Of a stretch of 64,000 bases of DNA, positions 24,765 to 34,929 are shown piece by piece. Position 1 is the stretch's first letter. Every line of letters starts with the position of its first letter. The position numbers and the translations under genes were made by a program. The notes beneath the pieces are model-generated. The model had not been told where the DNA came from, did no database searches, and saw nothing but the letters and a program-made list of their open reading frames with translations. The DNA lies in contig NC_061863.1 of NCBI RefSeq assembly GCF_907164915.1, forward strand, positions 32,895,133 through 32,959,132, written 5' to 3'. The DNA comes from Impatiens glandulifera. Its lineage: Eukaryota > Streptophyta > Magnoliopsida > Ericales > Balsaminaceae.

Positions 24765-25640
24765 GTATGGGTACTAAAATGTGTAAATAGTTTATTTTGT
24801 AGGTGATGTAGGAGGATAGCAGGAAGGAAGCTAGAAGAGTACTCCTCTGAGTACACAGCTTGGAAGATCAACCATGGCACTTGCCATTCTGGAAGAATAA
24901 ATGTTTTTATCTGTTAAAAATGTTTTTGGTCTTTGGACCACAAAAATTGTTTATAAAACTCTAATGTCCATATTCATTATGATAAGAAAACTTTCTTTGG
25001 AATTAAAGATATTCTCTGGACGAATATTCTTAATCGGTCTAATTAGACAAGGGTGTCTAAAAGAAACAGTATGTATTTAGACGTATTTTTGCTCACAATT
25101 CATACATCTAAGTCTATATGTTGAGGTTTTATACCTACGCAATTAGACGGACACGTCTAATAGACGTTAGACGTTTTTACGTCTTGAGCAAAAGGATGCT
25201 CACGTCTAATAAACACACGTCTAACACATGGTGTTTATGCAGAATTAGACGTACACGTCTAATAAACATTAGACGTACACGTCTAATAAACATTAGACGG
25301 ATTTGTTATAAACACGGAATTAGACGTATGCGTCTAATACACTCGTCCGTTTAATAGACGCTGTGTTATATTGGATTTGTGGAGTAAGAAAAACGTCTAA
25401 CTATGTGTCGATTAGACTGATCAAGGACAACTGTCCCACGTTGAGAGCTATCTGCTTTTCCCGCTCAAAACATTAAACAGTCATCTCTTAATAACATGAA
25501 GACACATGTCTATTAAGTTTAGAGAAAATGACTGATATACCCTCATTTTTTAATGACGATTTCTTGAAAAATGACGTCTAACATTTATTAATGGGCCATA
25601 CCCCTAGAATAGACGGTTATTATGTATCTCCATTTTTCAT
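24765..25640. other. Non-coding interval replacing pol (element A)
   Basis: Between gag and the aORF promoter no coding sequence is recognised. The interval has a counterpart in element B (54750-55578), including GGAGGATA..AGGAAGGAAGCTAGAAGAGTACTC and TGGTCTTTGGACCAC. In a complete copia element protease, integrase, RT and RNase H would occupy this place. Confidence 0.85.
25030..25425. repeat. TTAGAC...GTCTAA motif array upstream of aORF (A)
   Basis: About 20 copies of TTAGAC(G)/GTCTAA in both orientations, for example TTAGACGTACACGTCTAAT repeated around 25245-25290. Same motif as in the LTR but with different spacing and without the 130-bp unit. It lies 200-600 bp upstream of the aORF TATA box, and the equivalent array exists in element B. 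Confidence 0.9.
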
Positions 25641-25650
25641 CTATATAAGG
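25641..25650 (+). promoter_or_regulatory. Internal TATA box for aORF (element A)
   Basis: CTATATAAGG, a good plant TATA match, lies 120-129 bp before the aORF ATG. The intervening leader is C/T-rich and ATG-poor. Element B has CTATATATGG at the matching distance. Nothing else requires a TATA box here, so an independent aORF transcript is likely. Confidence 0.65.
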
Positions 25651-25769
25651 ACATTACTGCATGATTTTGAAAACTTTCAATCTCACGAAATCTCTAAGAA
25701 CCCTAGCTTTCTTGCATTTCTCTCACTAAATCTCTCTGAAATATCACGTCGATTCACATTCTCTCAAAA

Positions 25770-28700
25770 ATGGTGAAGAAAATCACTCTCGGTCACTGTA
25801 CTCTGCAGGTGGACTTTCCATCGGTGTATTCTTTTGATCAACCGGAGGTGGTGAAGATGTTCCAAACTCTAGAATATTCTAGGTTAAGGAAGTATCTGGG
25901 CGGACCTTTCATCTTCTATGAAGACGAAGTTTGCGAGTTCTTCAAGACAACAGTTATGGTAGATGACTCCATCGTAGCAACCGTTAACGGAAAGAAGATT
26001 TCTTTTGATGAAGCAGTTTATGCGGAGTTCTTTGAACTTCCGACGGAGGGTCATCTGTTTGACTTGGTGTTCCCTTCAGAAATCATGGAGGAAATGAAGA
26101 CCACTTTCTCTACAGACGGCTCTAAGATCCATGTGAATGGATACAAGAAGGTATTCAAACTCCACTTCATTCTTCTAAACGATGTGGTGGCGAAGGCGTT
26201 GCAAGGGAAGGCTGGCTCCTTCAATCTCTATAATCAAGACCGTTTTGACTATATGTGTGCCATTTCTAAAGGGATCCAGGTAAACTGGGCTCATACCTTG
26301 TTTCAGAATCTGTGTTACTCTATCAGCCAGACGAACAAGGAGAGTATCACATATGCGGCTCAACTGAGTCACCTGTTGAAGTACTTGGGGGTTCCCGTTG
26401 GTGAACCAGCGCAGATCAACTCTCCAAGAGTTTTTACTACTTTTACGGTGGCTAACACGCTGACGAGGTTGAAGAGCAACCTAGAGTCTACATCTAGTGC
26501 TTCTAGTTACCAGACAGGTGGAAAGCCTTCCACTCGATCAAAGCCCTCTGCTTCTGTTCTTTCAACAGGGGCAAAGAGAACCAAAACTGTGAACGAATCG
26601 GAGGCCAGTTCCTCCAATATGAAAAGTCCAAACAAGAAGAACTCCGAATCCGTTTATTCAAGGGTAAAGCAAGGTCCAAACGTACTTGTTGCAACCCCAA
26701 TGACATCGTTATTCACTCCCTCAACATATTTGAGGAAACCTTCTAGGTCATGTGCCTCAAAGGAGAAGAAGACTAAGGCGCCCCGCGCGTCTAAATATGC
26801 TAAGGTAAAGTCTTCTAAATCTTTGGCTGCTGTGCCAAAATTTGATGTTCCCTAAGTGGAACAAGCTGAATCTGTTTTCTCTCCTTTGAGAGAATCTGCT
26901 GAAGGGTCTGTTGTTGAGTCAGCCGGTCCAAATGATGAAACTGTTGACAGGGCTGAGTCTCATGTTATGCAATATGATCATGTAGCCGCCGGTGCTACAT
27001 AGTCGTCACAACCAGAACAAGGTGCTATTCTTACCCTTGTTTCTGGTGAACCCAACATTCCTGCTCCCAAATATTCCTTGGTGGTCGGAAAGATTGTTTG
27101 TAGAAAGCTTCTTGCTGAGTTCTGCTTGAAACCTCAATCTGCCTTTGAGCTGTTGCGGTCCAGAAAAGGGACAAAAAGATTTGTGATTGGTGAACCTAGA
27201 CCAGCTCCAAAACCCATAGAGGTTGTTGGAAAAGGAAAATTCATTGCAATTCAAGCTCCTAAGAAGGTATCTGAAGCAAGAGGCATCGTTGACCTTATTC
27301 TGGATCAAGTGAAAGGTCTCTCTGTTGAAAAGTTGGGAATATATGATTCCTGGTCCACTGAGAGGCTGTCTTCTAAATACAACGATTCTATGTCTAATGT
27401 TGTCATAGCAAAAAAATGGAAGAAGAGGGTGGAAAACGAAAAGAAAATCTTGAAATGGGCTAGAACTTCAGATGTGGGTGAAGCTCTGAATAAAAGAGAA
27501 CTGGTGGAAGCATGTATCCTTGGAAAAGCTCTCTTTCCAATTTATGCAGCCAGGAAAGCTAACTTCAACCCTGATGCAAAAGGAGCTGATGTTGAAGCAA
27601 AAGTGTTGAAAAAGTTGAATGATATCCTGGAAAGTTATGTCACTACTGCTTTTAGACATATTCATGGCGCCGATAGCTCTAGCGCGGAACCTCTCAACGA
27701 AGAAGAAGCAATGGATATTCCAGATGCTAATGAATTAGATGCTGCTCTCCTGATCGAATTTGGGAATCTTTCTGCCGAAGAGAGACGCATTCTAGATCAT
27801 CCTGTCCAAGGACTTTCGAATGAAGAAGAAGAAGTTGTGAATATTCAAGAGCCTGAACAAGCTCTTGAAACAAATAATGAAGAAGTCATCATAGAAGATG
27901 TGACTGAGGAGGCTTTGAAAGCTCCTATTGAAGAAGAAGTGATTTTAACCCCTGTTGCGACATAGGTTGTTCAAGAAAAACTGGCCGAGGTCACTCAGCC
28001 AGAGACTGCAAGAACTGAGGGGGAACCCTCAAAAGAGAAAGACAATGAAGAAGAAAGTTCTTCTTCTAAGGAGGAACAAGATGAGCAACCAACGTTTGTG
28101 AAGCTCCGCTTATTTCCCGATGGCGTTGTGGGAAGTGTTCATGAAAACATCAACATTCCCCGTCACTATTCTGGAAATTTGCTTTAAAGATTTGAAAGGG
28201 CATAAAAAGAAATTGAAGAAGAGGCACGAGAAAAAGCTGCTAAGAATGCTGAAATGAATCAGACGGAGCAATCCTTGCAGGTTCATACAAACTTTGAGCC
28301 TATTCAAAGTATGACAGCTGAATCTGAAGAAGTGTCGTCTCACGAAGAGTCATCTGCTGGAGGAAACAAAGTGCTAAGATCTATGAGGACTATGATCTCC
28401 TCAATTCAGAAGACCATGTGTCATACAATGAACTCCAAGGAAGAAGAAAGTGCGAATTTTGGCAATATCTTCAAGATCCTCACTGAGCTGGATAAAACCT
28501 TGAAAAAGAACACTTATGAGACTCACATTGCTAATGTAAACTTCTCAAAGTTTGAAAAGGATCTCTTCAGCCGTCAAAGTGAATTATTTGACATTGAGAG
28601 GCATATAACGATGAACGCCACAAGGAAACTTTGGATGAATTCAGTCTGGTGAAGAATCAGATGGTAGAAATGCAGGGTTGCATGAGCAGAAATGATAATG

Positions 28701-29107
28701 AACGTCAAGCATTTACTGAGACCATTGCTAGGAAGTTTCAAGCAAAGGAGGATGCAATGGCCAATGCTGAAGGTGCTCAACCTCGACCAATTCAAGGTGA
28801 GTCAAGCAGAAGGAATGATGGTGTGTCAACCGAGACAAGATCCAGGCGAGCTCCAAATTCTGATGACAATCCTAGGCCAACCAAGAGGGGTGGTGGTCGA
28901 AGCGTTGCTGAGCGTGGAGGTCGAAGTGGTAGCGGCCGGAGCAGGCTATCAAATGTTGATCAAGGTGGACGTGCAAGTGTTGCTGAACGTGGAGGAAGAT
29001 CAGGTGCAGCCGGTCGTGGTGGTCGAGGCTATCCTTCTTTCTTCAACATGCTTCCAGGGCAAGAGATGAGTCCAACCGATCCTCGAGTTAAAAGGGAAGA
29101 ACAATAA
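25770..29107 (+). pseudogene. Accessory gene aORF of element A (about 1,110 codons; putative plant-transposon-protein family)
   Basis: Starts MVKKITLGHCTLQVDFPSVY. Residues about 1-230 form the conserved domain shared with three copies in element C: an LxxFLxxPxIFYxxxVxEFF-like block, a TVNGKKISFDEAVYAEFFELPTEG block and a VNWAHTLFQNLCYSI block. This resembles the plant proteins annotated as putative transposon proteins and abundant in Lamiales; no enzymatic motif is seen. A Ser/Thr/Lys-rich linker follows, then a second conserved segment (27078-27680, VVGKIVCRKLLAEFCLKPQSA), an acidic Glu-rich region, a coiled-coil-like part (28360-28760) and an RGG/Gly-rich tail (28880-29040) ending FFNMLPGQEMSPTDP. 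Stops at 26853, about 27000 and 27963 and others at 28184-28205, plus a one-base deletion near 28605, break it. B retains a near-parallel copy. Confidence 0.85.
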
Positions 29108-29269
29108 TTTCTCTTCTTTTACTCTATTTTAATTTTATTAAACATGGTTTCTTGATGATTTCTCGAATACTGGTTTCTGGATGAATTATGTAAGTGAACA
29201 AAGTGTTTGTTTGTTTGTATGATGAATGCATGCTTTGATATATGTATGCAGGTCTACAATTTCTTCATC

Positions 29270-29283
29270 AAAAAGGGGGAAAT
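29270..29283 (+). other. Polypurine tract of element A
   Basis: AAAAAGGGGGAAAT directly before the 3' LTR start TGTTGGG. Primes plus-strand cDNA synthesis in LTR retrotransposons. The matching tract in B is at 51111-51124 on the minus strand. Confidence 0.9.
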
Positions 29284-29779
29284 TGTTGGGTCAAATTATT
29301 TTGACTAAGTGTTGAAATAATTTACCCTCTGATATTTTTTATGATGAAATAATTTATGAGTTTTGATACAGGTGTATTGAGACAAGATGTCTTAAGACTT
29401 GGATCTAATGAGGGTCATTAGACCGATCTTGATTTTCATTCGCATTAAATTAGACGCACAGTCTAACTCATCGGAGTTAGACGTGCGGTCTAATAGACGT
29501 GTAATTAGACGGACGGTCTAATAGTTACACGGAATTAGACGTAAGTCTAATATATTCGGAATTAGACGCACAGTATAACTCATCGGAGTTAGACGTGTAA
29601 GTCTAATAGATGTGTAAATAATTAGACGCAAGTCTAATAAATACACGGAATTAGACGTAAGTCTAATAGAATTAGATGTATAAGTCTAACTCATCGGAGT
29701 TAGACGTGTAAGTCTAATAGATGTAAAGAATTAGACGGATGGTCTAATAAATACACGGAATTAGACGTAAGTCTAATGG
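29284..29779 (+). repeat. 3' LTR of element A, truncated to 0.5 kb
   Basis: Identical in layout to the first 0.5 kb of the 5' LTR (20590 onward), including the start of the TTAGAC motif array (from about 29447). It stops inside the array at about 29779, where element C integrase sequence begins without a gap. About 1.8 kb of LTR is missing. Confidence 0.9.
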
Positions 29780-30319
29780 AATGGCCTGGCTGAGAGAAGA
29801 AACCGAACTCTCAAGGAAGCCGCGAGGTCTATGATAGCCGATTCAGGTGTTGCTCAAAAATTTTGGGCCGAAGCTATTAGTACTGCATGTTATACACAAA
29901 ACCGGTCTATGATTAACAAGCATCGCAATAAAACACCATATGAAGTATACTTTGATTGAGTAACTCACATTCAGTACTTTAGAAATTTCGGTTGTAAATG
30001 TTACATCCACATGAATGAAAAAACCTACTTAAATGCTTTTGATGTAAAATCTGATGTTGGGATAATGCTAGGATACTCAGCAGTTAGTAAGGCATATATA
30101 GTATATAATACTAGAACCTTAACTGTAGAAGAATCTCTTCATGTTGTATTCGATGAATCAATTGAAAATAACACTGCATCATCCTTTAATCTACACAACA
30201 AATTGGAAAATCAAAATATCCATTCTGATAGTGAAGATGAAATTCCAGTATTTAGACGGTTTGTCCATGACCAAATGGGTATTGTTGAAACCCAGCCGGA
30301 TCAAGCTGCCAAACAATAG
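29780..30319 (+). pseudogene. Copia integrase, C-terminal part (element C)
   Basis: The frame opens with NGLAERRNRTLKEAARSMI, which contains the third catalytic residue (Glu) of the copia integrase DDE core, then FWAEAISTACYTQNRSMINK, HRNKTPYEVYFD, and GCKCYIHMNEKTYLNAFDVKSDVGIMLGYS, typical of the copia integrase C-terminal region. A stop (TGA) replaces a codon near 29958. Upstream catalytic Asp residues and the HHCC region are gone with the deletion at the A/C junction. Confidence 0.9.
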
Positions 30320-32094
30320 GAAGCTGACACCTCAACTTCAATTGAGGAAATCGGTCGGTCTGACATCATTGTTCAGCCTACTGATATGTCTAGCCTTGAT
30401 CAAATAACCGGTAATTTGGTAGACATCTCTAAACCGAATTTCAAAAGAAACACAAATCATCCTCCTGAGCTTGTTATATGTAGCCCTTCACTACCCATCC
30501 GAACAAGGTAACAACTACTGGAACAATATGAAAATTCCGCTTTCATATCCCAGATTGAGCCGAAAAAGGTGGATGAAGCATTGTTGGATCCAGATAGGAT
30601 TTTAGCAATGCAAGAAGAGTTAAACCAGTTTGAGAGTAATAAGGTCTGGTACTTAGTTCCTAAACCGAAAGATCATCCGGTTATCAGAACAAGATGGGTA
30701 TTCAGAAATAAGCTCAATGAAAACGGTTTGGTTACGAAGAACAATGCTAGATTAGTGGCACAAGGATACAAAATGGAAGAAGGCATTGATTTTGAAGAAT
30801 TATTTGCTCATGTAGCTTGAATTGAAGCCATTAGAATTTTTCTAGCATTTGTTGCTTTCAAAAATTTTAAGGTATTTCAAATGGATGTTAAAAGTGCATT
30901 CTTAAATGGTGAATTACGTGAAGAAGTATATGTTGAACAACCACTCGGTTTTAAAAATACTAACCTGATTAATCATGTGTATAGACTTAATAAAGCTCTT
31001 AACGGTTTAAAACAGGCTCCCAGAGCTTGGTATGACACCTTAACAAAATTCCTGATCAATCATGAATTCACCATAGGTTCAGTAAATAAACTTTATTCAA
31101 ATTTGAGAAGAAGGAACACATTTTACTTGTTCAGATATATGTAGATGATATCATTTTTGGTTCAGTTGATCCTAAGCTATGCGATAAATGTTCAACACTA
31201 ATGACTAATAAGTTTGAAATGAGTATGATGGGAGAACTAAACTTCTTCATTGGTCTTCAGGTTCGACAAATCGAAGGAGGAACATTTATTAACCAGTCTA
31301 AATACACAAAGGAATTACTAAAGAAATTTGGGATGGAAACATGTTCTCCTGCCTCCACTCCAATGAGCTCCTCAATCAAGTTGGATAAAGATGATGACGG
31401 TCAGGGAGTAGACTTGACAACCTATCGAGGAATCATTGGTTCATTGCTCTACCTGACAACAAGTCGATCGGATATATTGTTTGCGGTCGGAGTATGTGGA
31501 AGATTCCAAGCCAATCCCAAACAATCTCACTACACAACCGCTATACAAATTCTAAAATATCTAAAGGGAACCCCAGAAGTCAGACTGTGGTATCTAAAGG
31601 ACTCCAGTTTTAATCTAACAAGCTATTCTGATGCAGACTATGCAGGTTGTAAAGTTGATAGAAAAAGTACCAGTGGAACATGTCAATTTTTTAGAGATCA
31701 GCTCGTTTCATGGTACAGTAAGAAGCAAACATCGGTTGCTACGTCAACCGCAGAAGCTGAATACCTGGCAGCCGGAAGTTGTTGTGCTCAAATTCTATGG
31801 ATTCAACAACAACTAAGAGACTTCAGTGTCACCGCCAAAGAGTCTCCAATATTCTGTGATAACACAAGTGCCATAACAATCACATACAATCCGGTTCTAC
31901 ATTCAAGAACCAAGCATATTGATATAAGACATCATTTCATCCAGGAACATGTCCAGCAGAAGCACATCCGGTTAGAATATGTTTCAACCGATCAACAAGT
32001 TGCTGACATCTTCACAAAACCTTTACAGGAAGCTAAGTTCTCTTTCTTCATAAATATTCTTGGCCTTGCCGATATGAATCAACTTATTTCTTAA
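30320..32094 (+). pseudogene. Copia reverse transcriptase and RNase H (element C)
   Basis: RT begins around 30569: [83 protein letters not shown], then after a frameshift near 31085 the catalytic YVDDIIFGS (about 31138-31165). From 31201 a 297-codon open stretch runs through MGELNFFIGLQVRQ, TYRGIIGSLLYLTTSRSDIL and RNase H motifs SDADYAGC, STAEAEYLAAGSC, CDNTSAI, RTKHIDIRHHFI, ADIFTKPL. Stops at 30819 and about 31144 and the frameshift inactivate it, but the 3' half is well preserved, so C is younger than F or E. Confidence 0.95.
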
Positions 32095-32559
32095 ACCAAA
32101 ATGCTATTTCTTTAAAAAGAAACATCGGCTCAGACAGACAAAACCAGCAGTTCTTCTCAACATGTCGGAAAATTGAATTACCTATGTATTTATTGAAAAA
32201 CCGCATTGCCTATCAGTTGCAGTAAACCGACCAGTTATTTAGTACCTAACCAAATAACTGCATCGGAACCAATAACTGAAAACTAACCGGTTTGGATATA
32301 CTTTACTTTGGAATATTTGGCTTTCCAACAAAATGGAATAACTAATTGTGTTTGGACATATCTGTTCTGAAAAGATTCATTTTCAAAACAAAGCAGTCAT
32401 GCCTCAAAAGACATGAAGATATGATATCTCTCACCGTCTAGGCCTATGACTTGCATTCATAGGGTACCAATCACCCCAAAATCTTGGAAAGATTTCTTAT
32501 CCAACGGTTAATAAAATACAACGTGCATTATCCACTAGTTAACACCATCAACTGTCTAA
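32095..32559. other. Spacer between RNase H and first accessory ORF (element C)
   Basis: No coding sequence. It contains several AACCGG/ACCGAC-type motifs and ends in the TATA region of the first aORF relative. Confidence 0.6.
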
Positions 32560-32567
32560 TATATAAG
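32560..32567 (+). promoter_or_regulatory. TATA box for accessory ORF 1 (element C)
   Basis: TATATAAG, 86 bp before the ATG at 32646, with a C/A-rich leader after it. Confidence 0.55.
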
Positions 32568-32645
32568 ATAGATGCACATCAACACATAATCACACATCTA
32601 AAATACTCAGCACCTCTCAGAAATCTCTCATCCTACTAGAGAAAA

Positions 32646-33395
32646 ATGTCTCACATCTCTTTCCAAAACATCCTTCAAATTGAGTTTGATTCCGCCCTAG
32701 GGACAAACCATTTTGAGATATACAAAATGTTCAAATCAATTGTAAACTCTGGTCTAAGGAATTTTCTGGATGACCAACACATTATATTTCCTGATACCGT
32801 TATGGAATTTTTCCAAAACACAAGAGTTTTTCGCGGTCCCCCCTTTTTCGACACTCTCATCCAATCCAAGGTGAGAGGCACTGTCTTTGAGTTCACCGAG
32901 AAAGATTTTGCTCGGTGTTACGACCTACCAAGAGAAGGTCTCACCGACCTCTCTCCTTCAACGGAACAAAAGGCCGCAATGTTTCAACATTTTTCTCGCT
33001 CTCTTCTTCCTGTTGATGATCACGGGGCAAGATCATCGTTGAGGGATGAATATCAGCTGCTCAACGACATAGTTGGTAAATCCCTCCTTGGAAAGGAAGT
33101 TACCAACGTTTTCTGTACCAAGTCTTTTGACAGCATGACCGCCATCACCAATGAAGTTTCGGTCAACTCGTAAAGGTTGCTTTTTGACAACCTCATCTAG
33201 ATGATCTCCACTCGTCACACCGACTTCATTCCCCAAATCAGCACTCTCCTTTTTTATCTCAATGTTCCTCTCTGTCCGGGCGTAGGGTTAAGCCCACTTC
33301 AAATCATGACAGGAGACTCGGCCGACGCATTCTTCGACCGCTTTGAGAAAGCCTGGAAGAAGAAGCAGAGAGAAAGCTCCTTCTCCAGCCGCTAA
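32646..33395 (+). pseudogene. Accessory ORF 1 of element C (aORF N-terminal domain only)
   Basis: Starts MSHISFQNILQIEFDSALGT. It is 175 codons to the first stop, then continues in recognisable form (FIPQISTLLFYLNVPLCPGV) to about 33395. It has the same domain plan as the aORF of A: LRNFLDDQHIIFPDTVMEFF, VRGTVFEFTEKDFARCYDLPREGL, YQLLNDIVGKSLLGK. The Ser/Lys-rich linker and the long C-terminal regions of A's gene are absent; it ends with basic KAWKKKQRE. No function is known. Confidence 0.7.
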
Positions 33396-33766
33396 GGAAC
33401 CATCTTTTTGGACAACTGGTCATTTTGTTGCATGCACCGATTATATATTTTTAATTATGTTGATCTTTTGTGTGTTTCTCTTGTTTTCCTGTGATACTAC
33501 TTCACATCGGTCTAATATATTACATACTCTTATTTTATCTACTCTTGGCATATTAAATTCTAATTGCATAAAAACTACAAAACATTAAATTCAGTTAGTT
33601 CTCAACTAGATTCTCCACCTCGGACCAGTCAAAAACTCTCACTTTCCAAGAAATATGTTTTGAAAACATAAATATTCCTCTTACCTTAAAGCATTGATAG
33701 GACATCTCATAAATGACAAAATCCTATAATAAATGCCCTTATGTTATCCTTCTCTCTTCTACATCC

Positions 33767-33774
33767 TATTTAAG
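33767..33774 (+). promoter_or_regulatory. TATA-like box for accessory ORF 2 (element C)
   Basis: TATTTAAG, 93 bp before the ATG at 33860; the following leader again is C/A-rich (CACACTTTC.., CACAACC). Confidence 0.5.
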
Positions 33775-33859
33775 GAGCCTCACACTTTCTTTCACAACTC
33801 ACAATACATCTTGCAAGATCTCAAAGAACACAACCTCCCTCTCTAAGCACATTCTGAAA

Positions 33860-34452
33860 ATGTCTCACCCAACACTTCGAAACTTTCTCAGTGTTAACTT
33901 TGAATCCATGCTCTCTTCCGATGACATTGAAACAAAATAGATCGTATTTGATTCACTCGTTGACACCGGCCTTCGCGGATTTCTGGAAGTATCCAAACCC
34001 ATTCTTCTTCTTGAGGTATTGGAGTTCTTCTCAAATGCTTCCATGCTTGACGATCTCATCGTCTCCATCATCAACGATACCACTATCATTCAAATCTCGG
34101 AAGATACCATTGCTGAAATGTTCAACCTCCCGACTGAGGGATTTTTGGATTTCCCCCCCGGGTGAACGGAACGCATGATGAGTACGCTGACCTGTTCTCC
34201 ATTTCTGAAACTCTGGTTCAAAACAACGGCCTCAAAGCCCAACTTGCCCCTCACATTCAGATACTTCATGAGATCGTCAACCGATCTATTCTGTGTCAGG
34301 TTCCGAATCAGAACTACACCAAAAACGCTTTCAATATGATGACCTATATCATAAGTCCAACTCCAATCAACTGGGCCTGGGTCATTTTTGAAAACCTGAA
34401 AACAATGGTTGTAACCAAGAAAAGGCTCAGCTACGCTCATCAGCTAAGCTGA
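33860..34452 (+). pseudogene. Accessory ORF 2 of element C (aORF N-terminal domain)
   Basis: Starts MSHPTLRNFLSVNFESMLSS, has an early stop at about 33940, then continues IVFDSLVDTGLRGFLEVSKP, VLEFFSNASMLDDLIVSIIN, ISEDTIAEMFNLPTEG and, after a frameshift near 34160, QILHEIVNRSILCQVPNQNY and INWAWVIFENLKTMV. Each block aligns in order with the domain in accessory ORF 1 and with the aORFs of A and B. It ends at about 34450. Confidence 0.7.
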
Positions 34453-34828
34453 ATCATTCGATCAACCGATCCAAGTCTTGGACCGGGATCACATGTGAAT
34501 CCAACGAATGTTCTCACCAAGGAATCGGCGGAAGAAAAGATGACTAGGATGGTTAATAGATTGTTTCACTAGGTTCTCTCTAGAACGGTTTTCCTATTTC
34601 ACCGTTCATGCTTTTCCAACCGATGTAACATCGGTTCTATTTTCAATATGTCAATGTACTTCTTTTCTTATAATTAAAAAATCTTTGATCGATTTCATCA
34701 TTACCTATCATCAAAATTTTACCGCTAAAAGTTACCGCCAACAGTTTTGGAGGGAAACTTTGGCGCCTTTTTATTGATTTGACAGTTCAGTGCGCCGGTT
34801 CGCATTCTGAGACGCGCCCCATGCGGTC

Positions 34829-34836
34829 TATAAATA
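34829..34836 (+). promoter_or_regulatory. TATA box for accessory ORF 3 (element C)
   Basis: TATAAATA, 101 bp before the ATG at 34930, after a GC-richer stretch; the leader is again pyrimidine-rich. Confidence 0.6.
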
Positions 34837-34929
34837 CATTACATCCCTCACAAATTCATTTTTACGCTCTTTGCTTTCTCTTTGTTGCAATAACTCTCAA
34901 AAATTCAAGCGTTCGATCAAACTTCTAAA

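Larger units (their letters stand above)
20590..29779 (+). mobile_element. Element A: pol-less LTR retrotransposon with gag and independent accessory gene
   Basis: 5' LTR 20590-22921, tRNA-iMet primer site, gag (22967-24764), a 1-kb non-coding interval holding a TTAGAC motif array and a TATA box, aORF (25770-29107), polypurine tract (29270-29283) and a truncated 3' LTR (29284-29779). No protease, integrase or reverse transcriptase sequence lies between gag and aORF. Element B has the identical layout, so the absence is a family feature rather than local damage. The layout matches the TR-GAG concept (terminal-repeat elements coding only Gag), with an added large gene. Confidence 0.9.
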
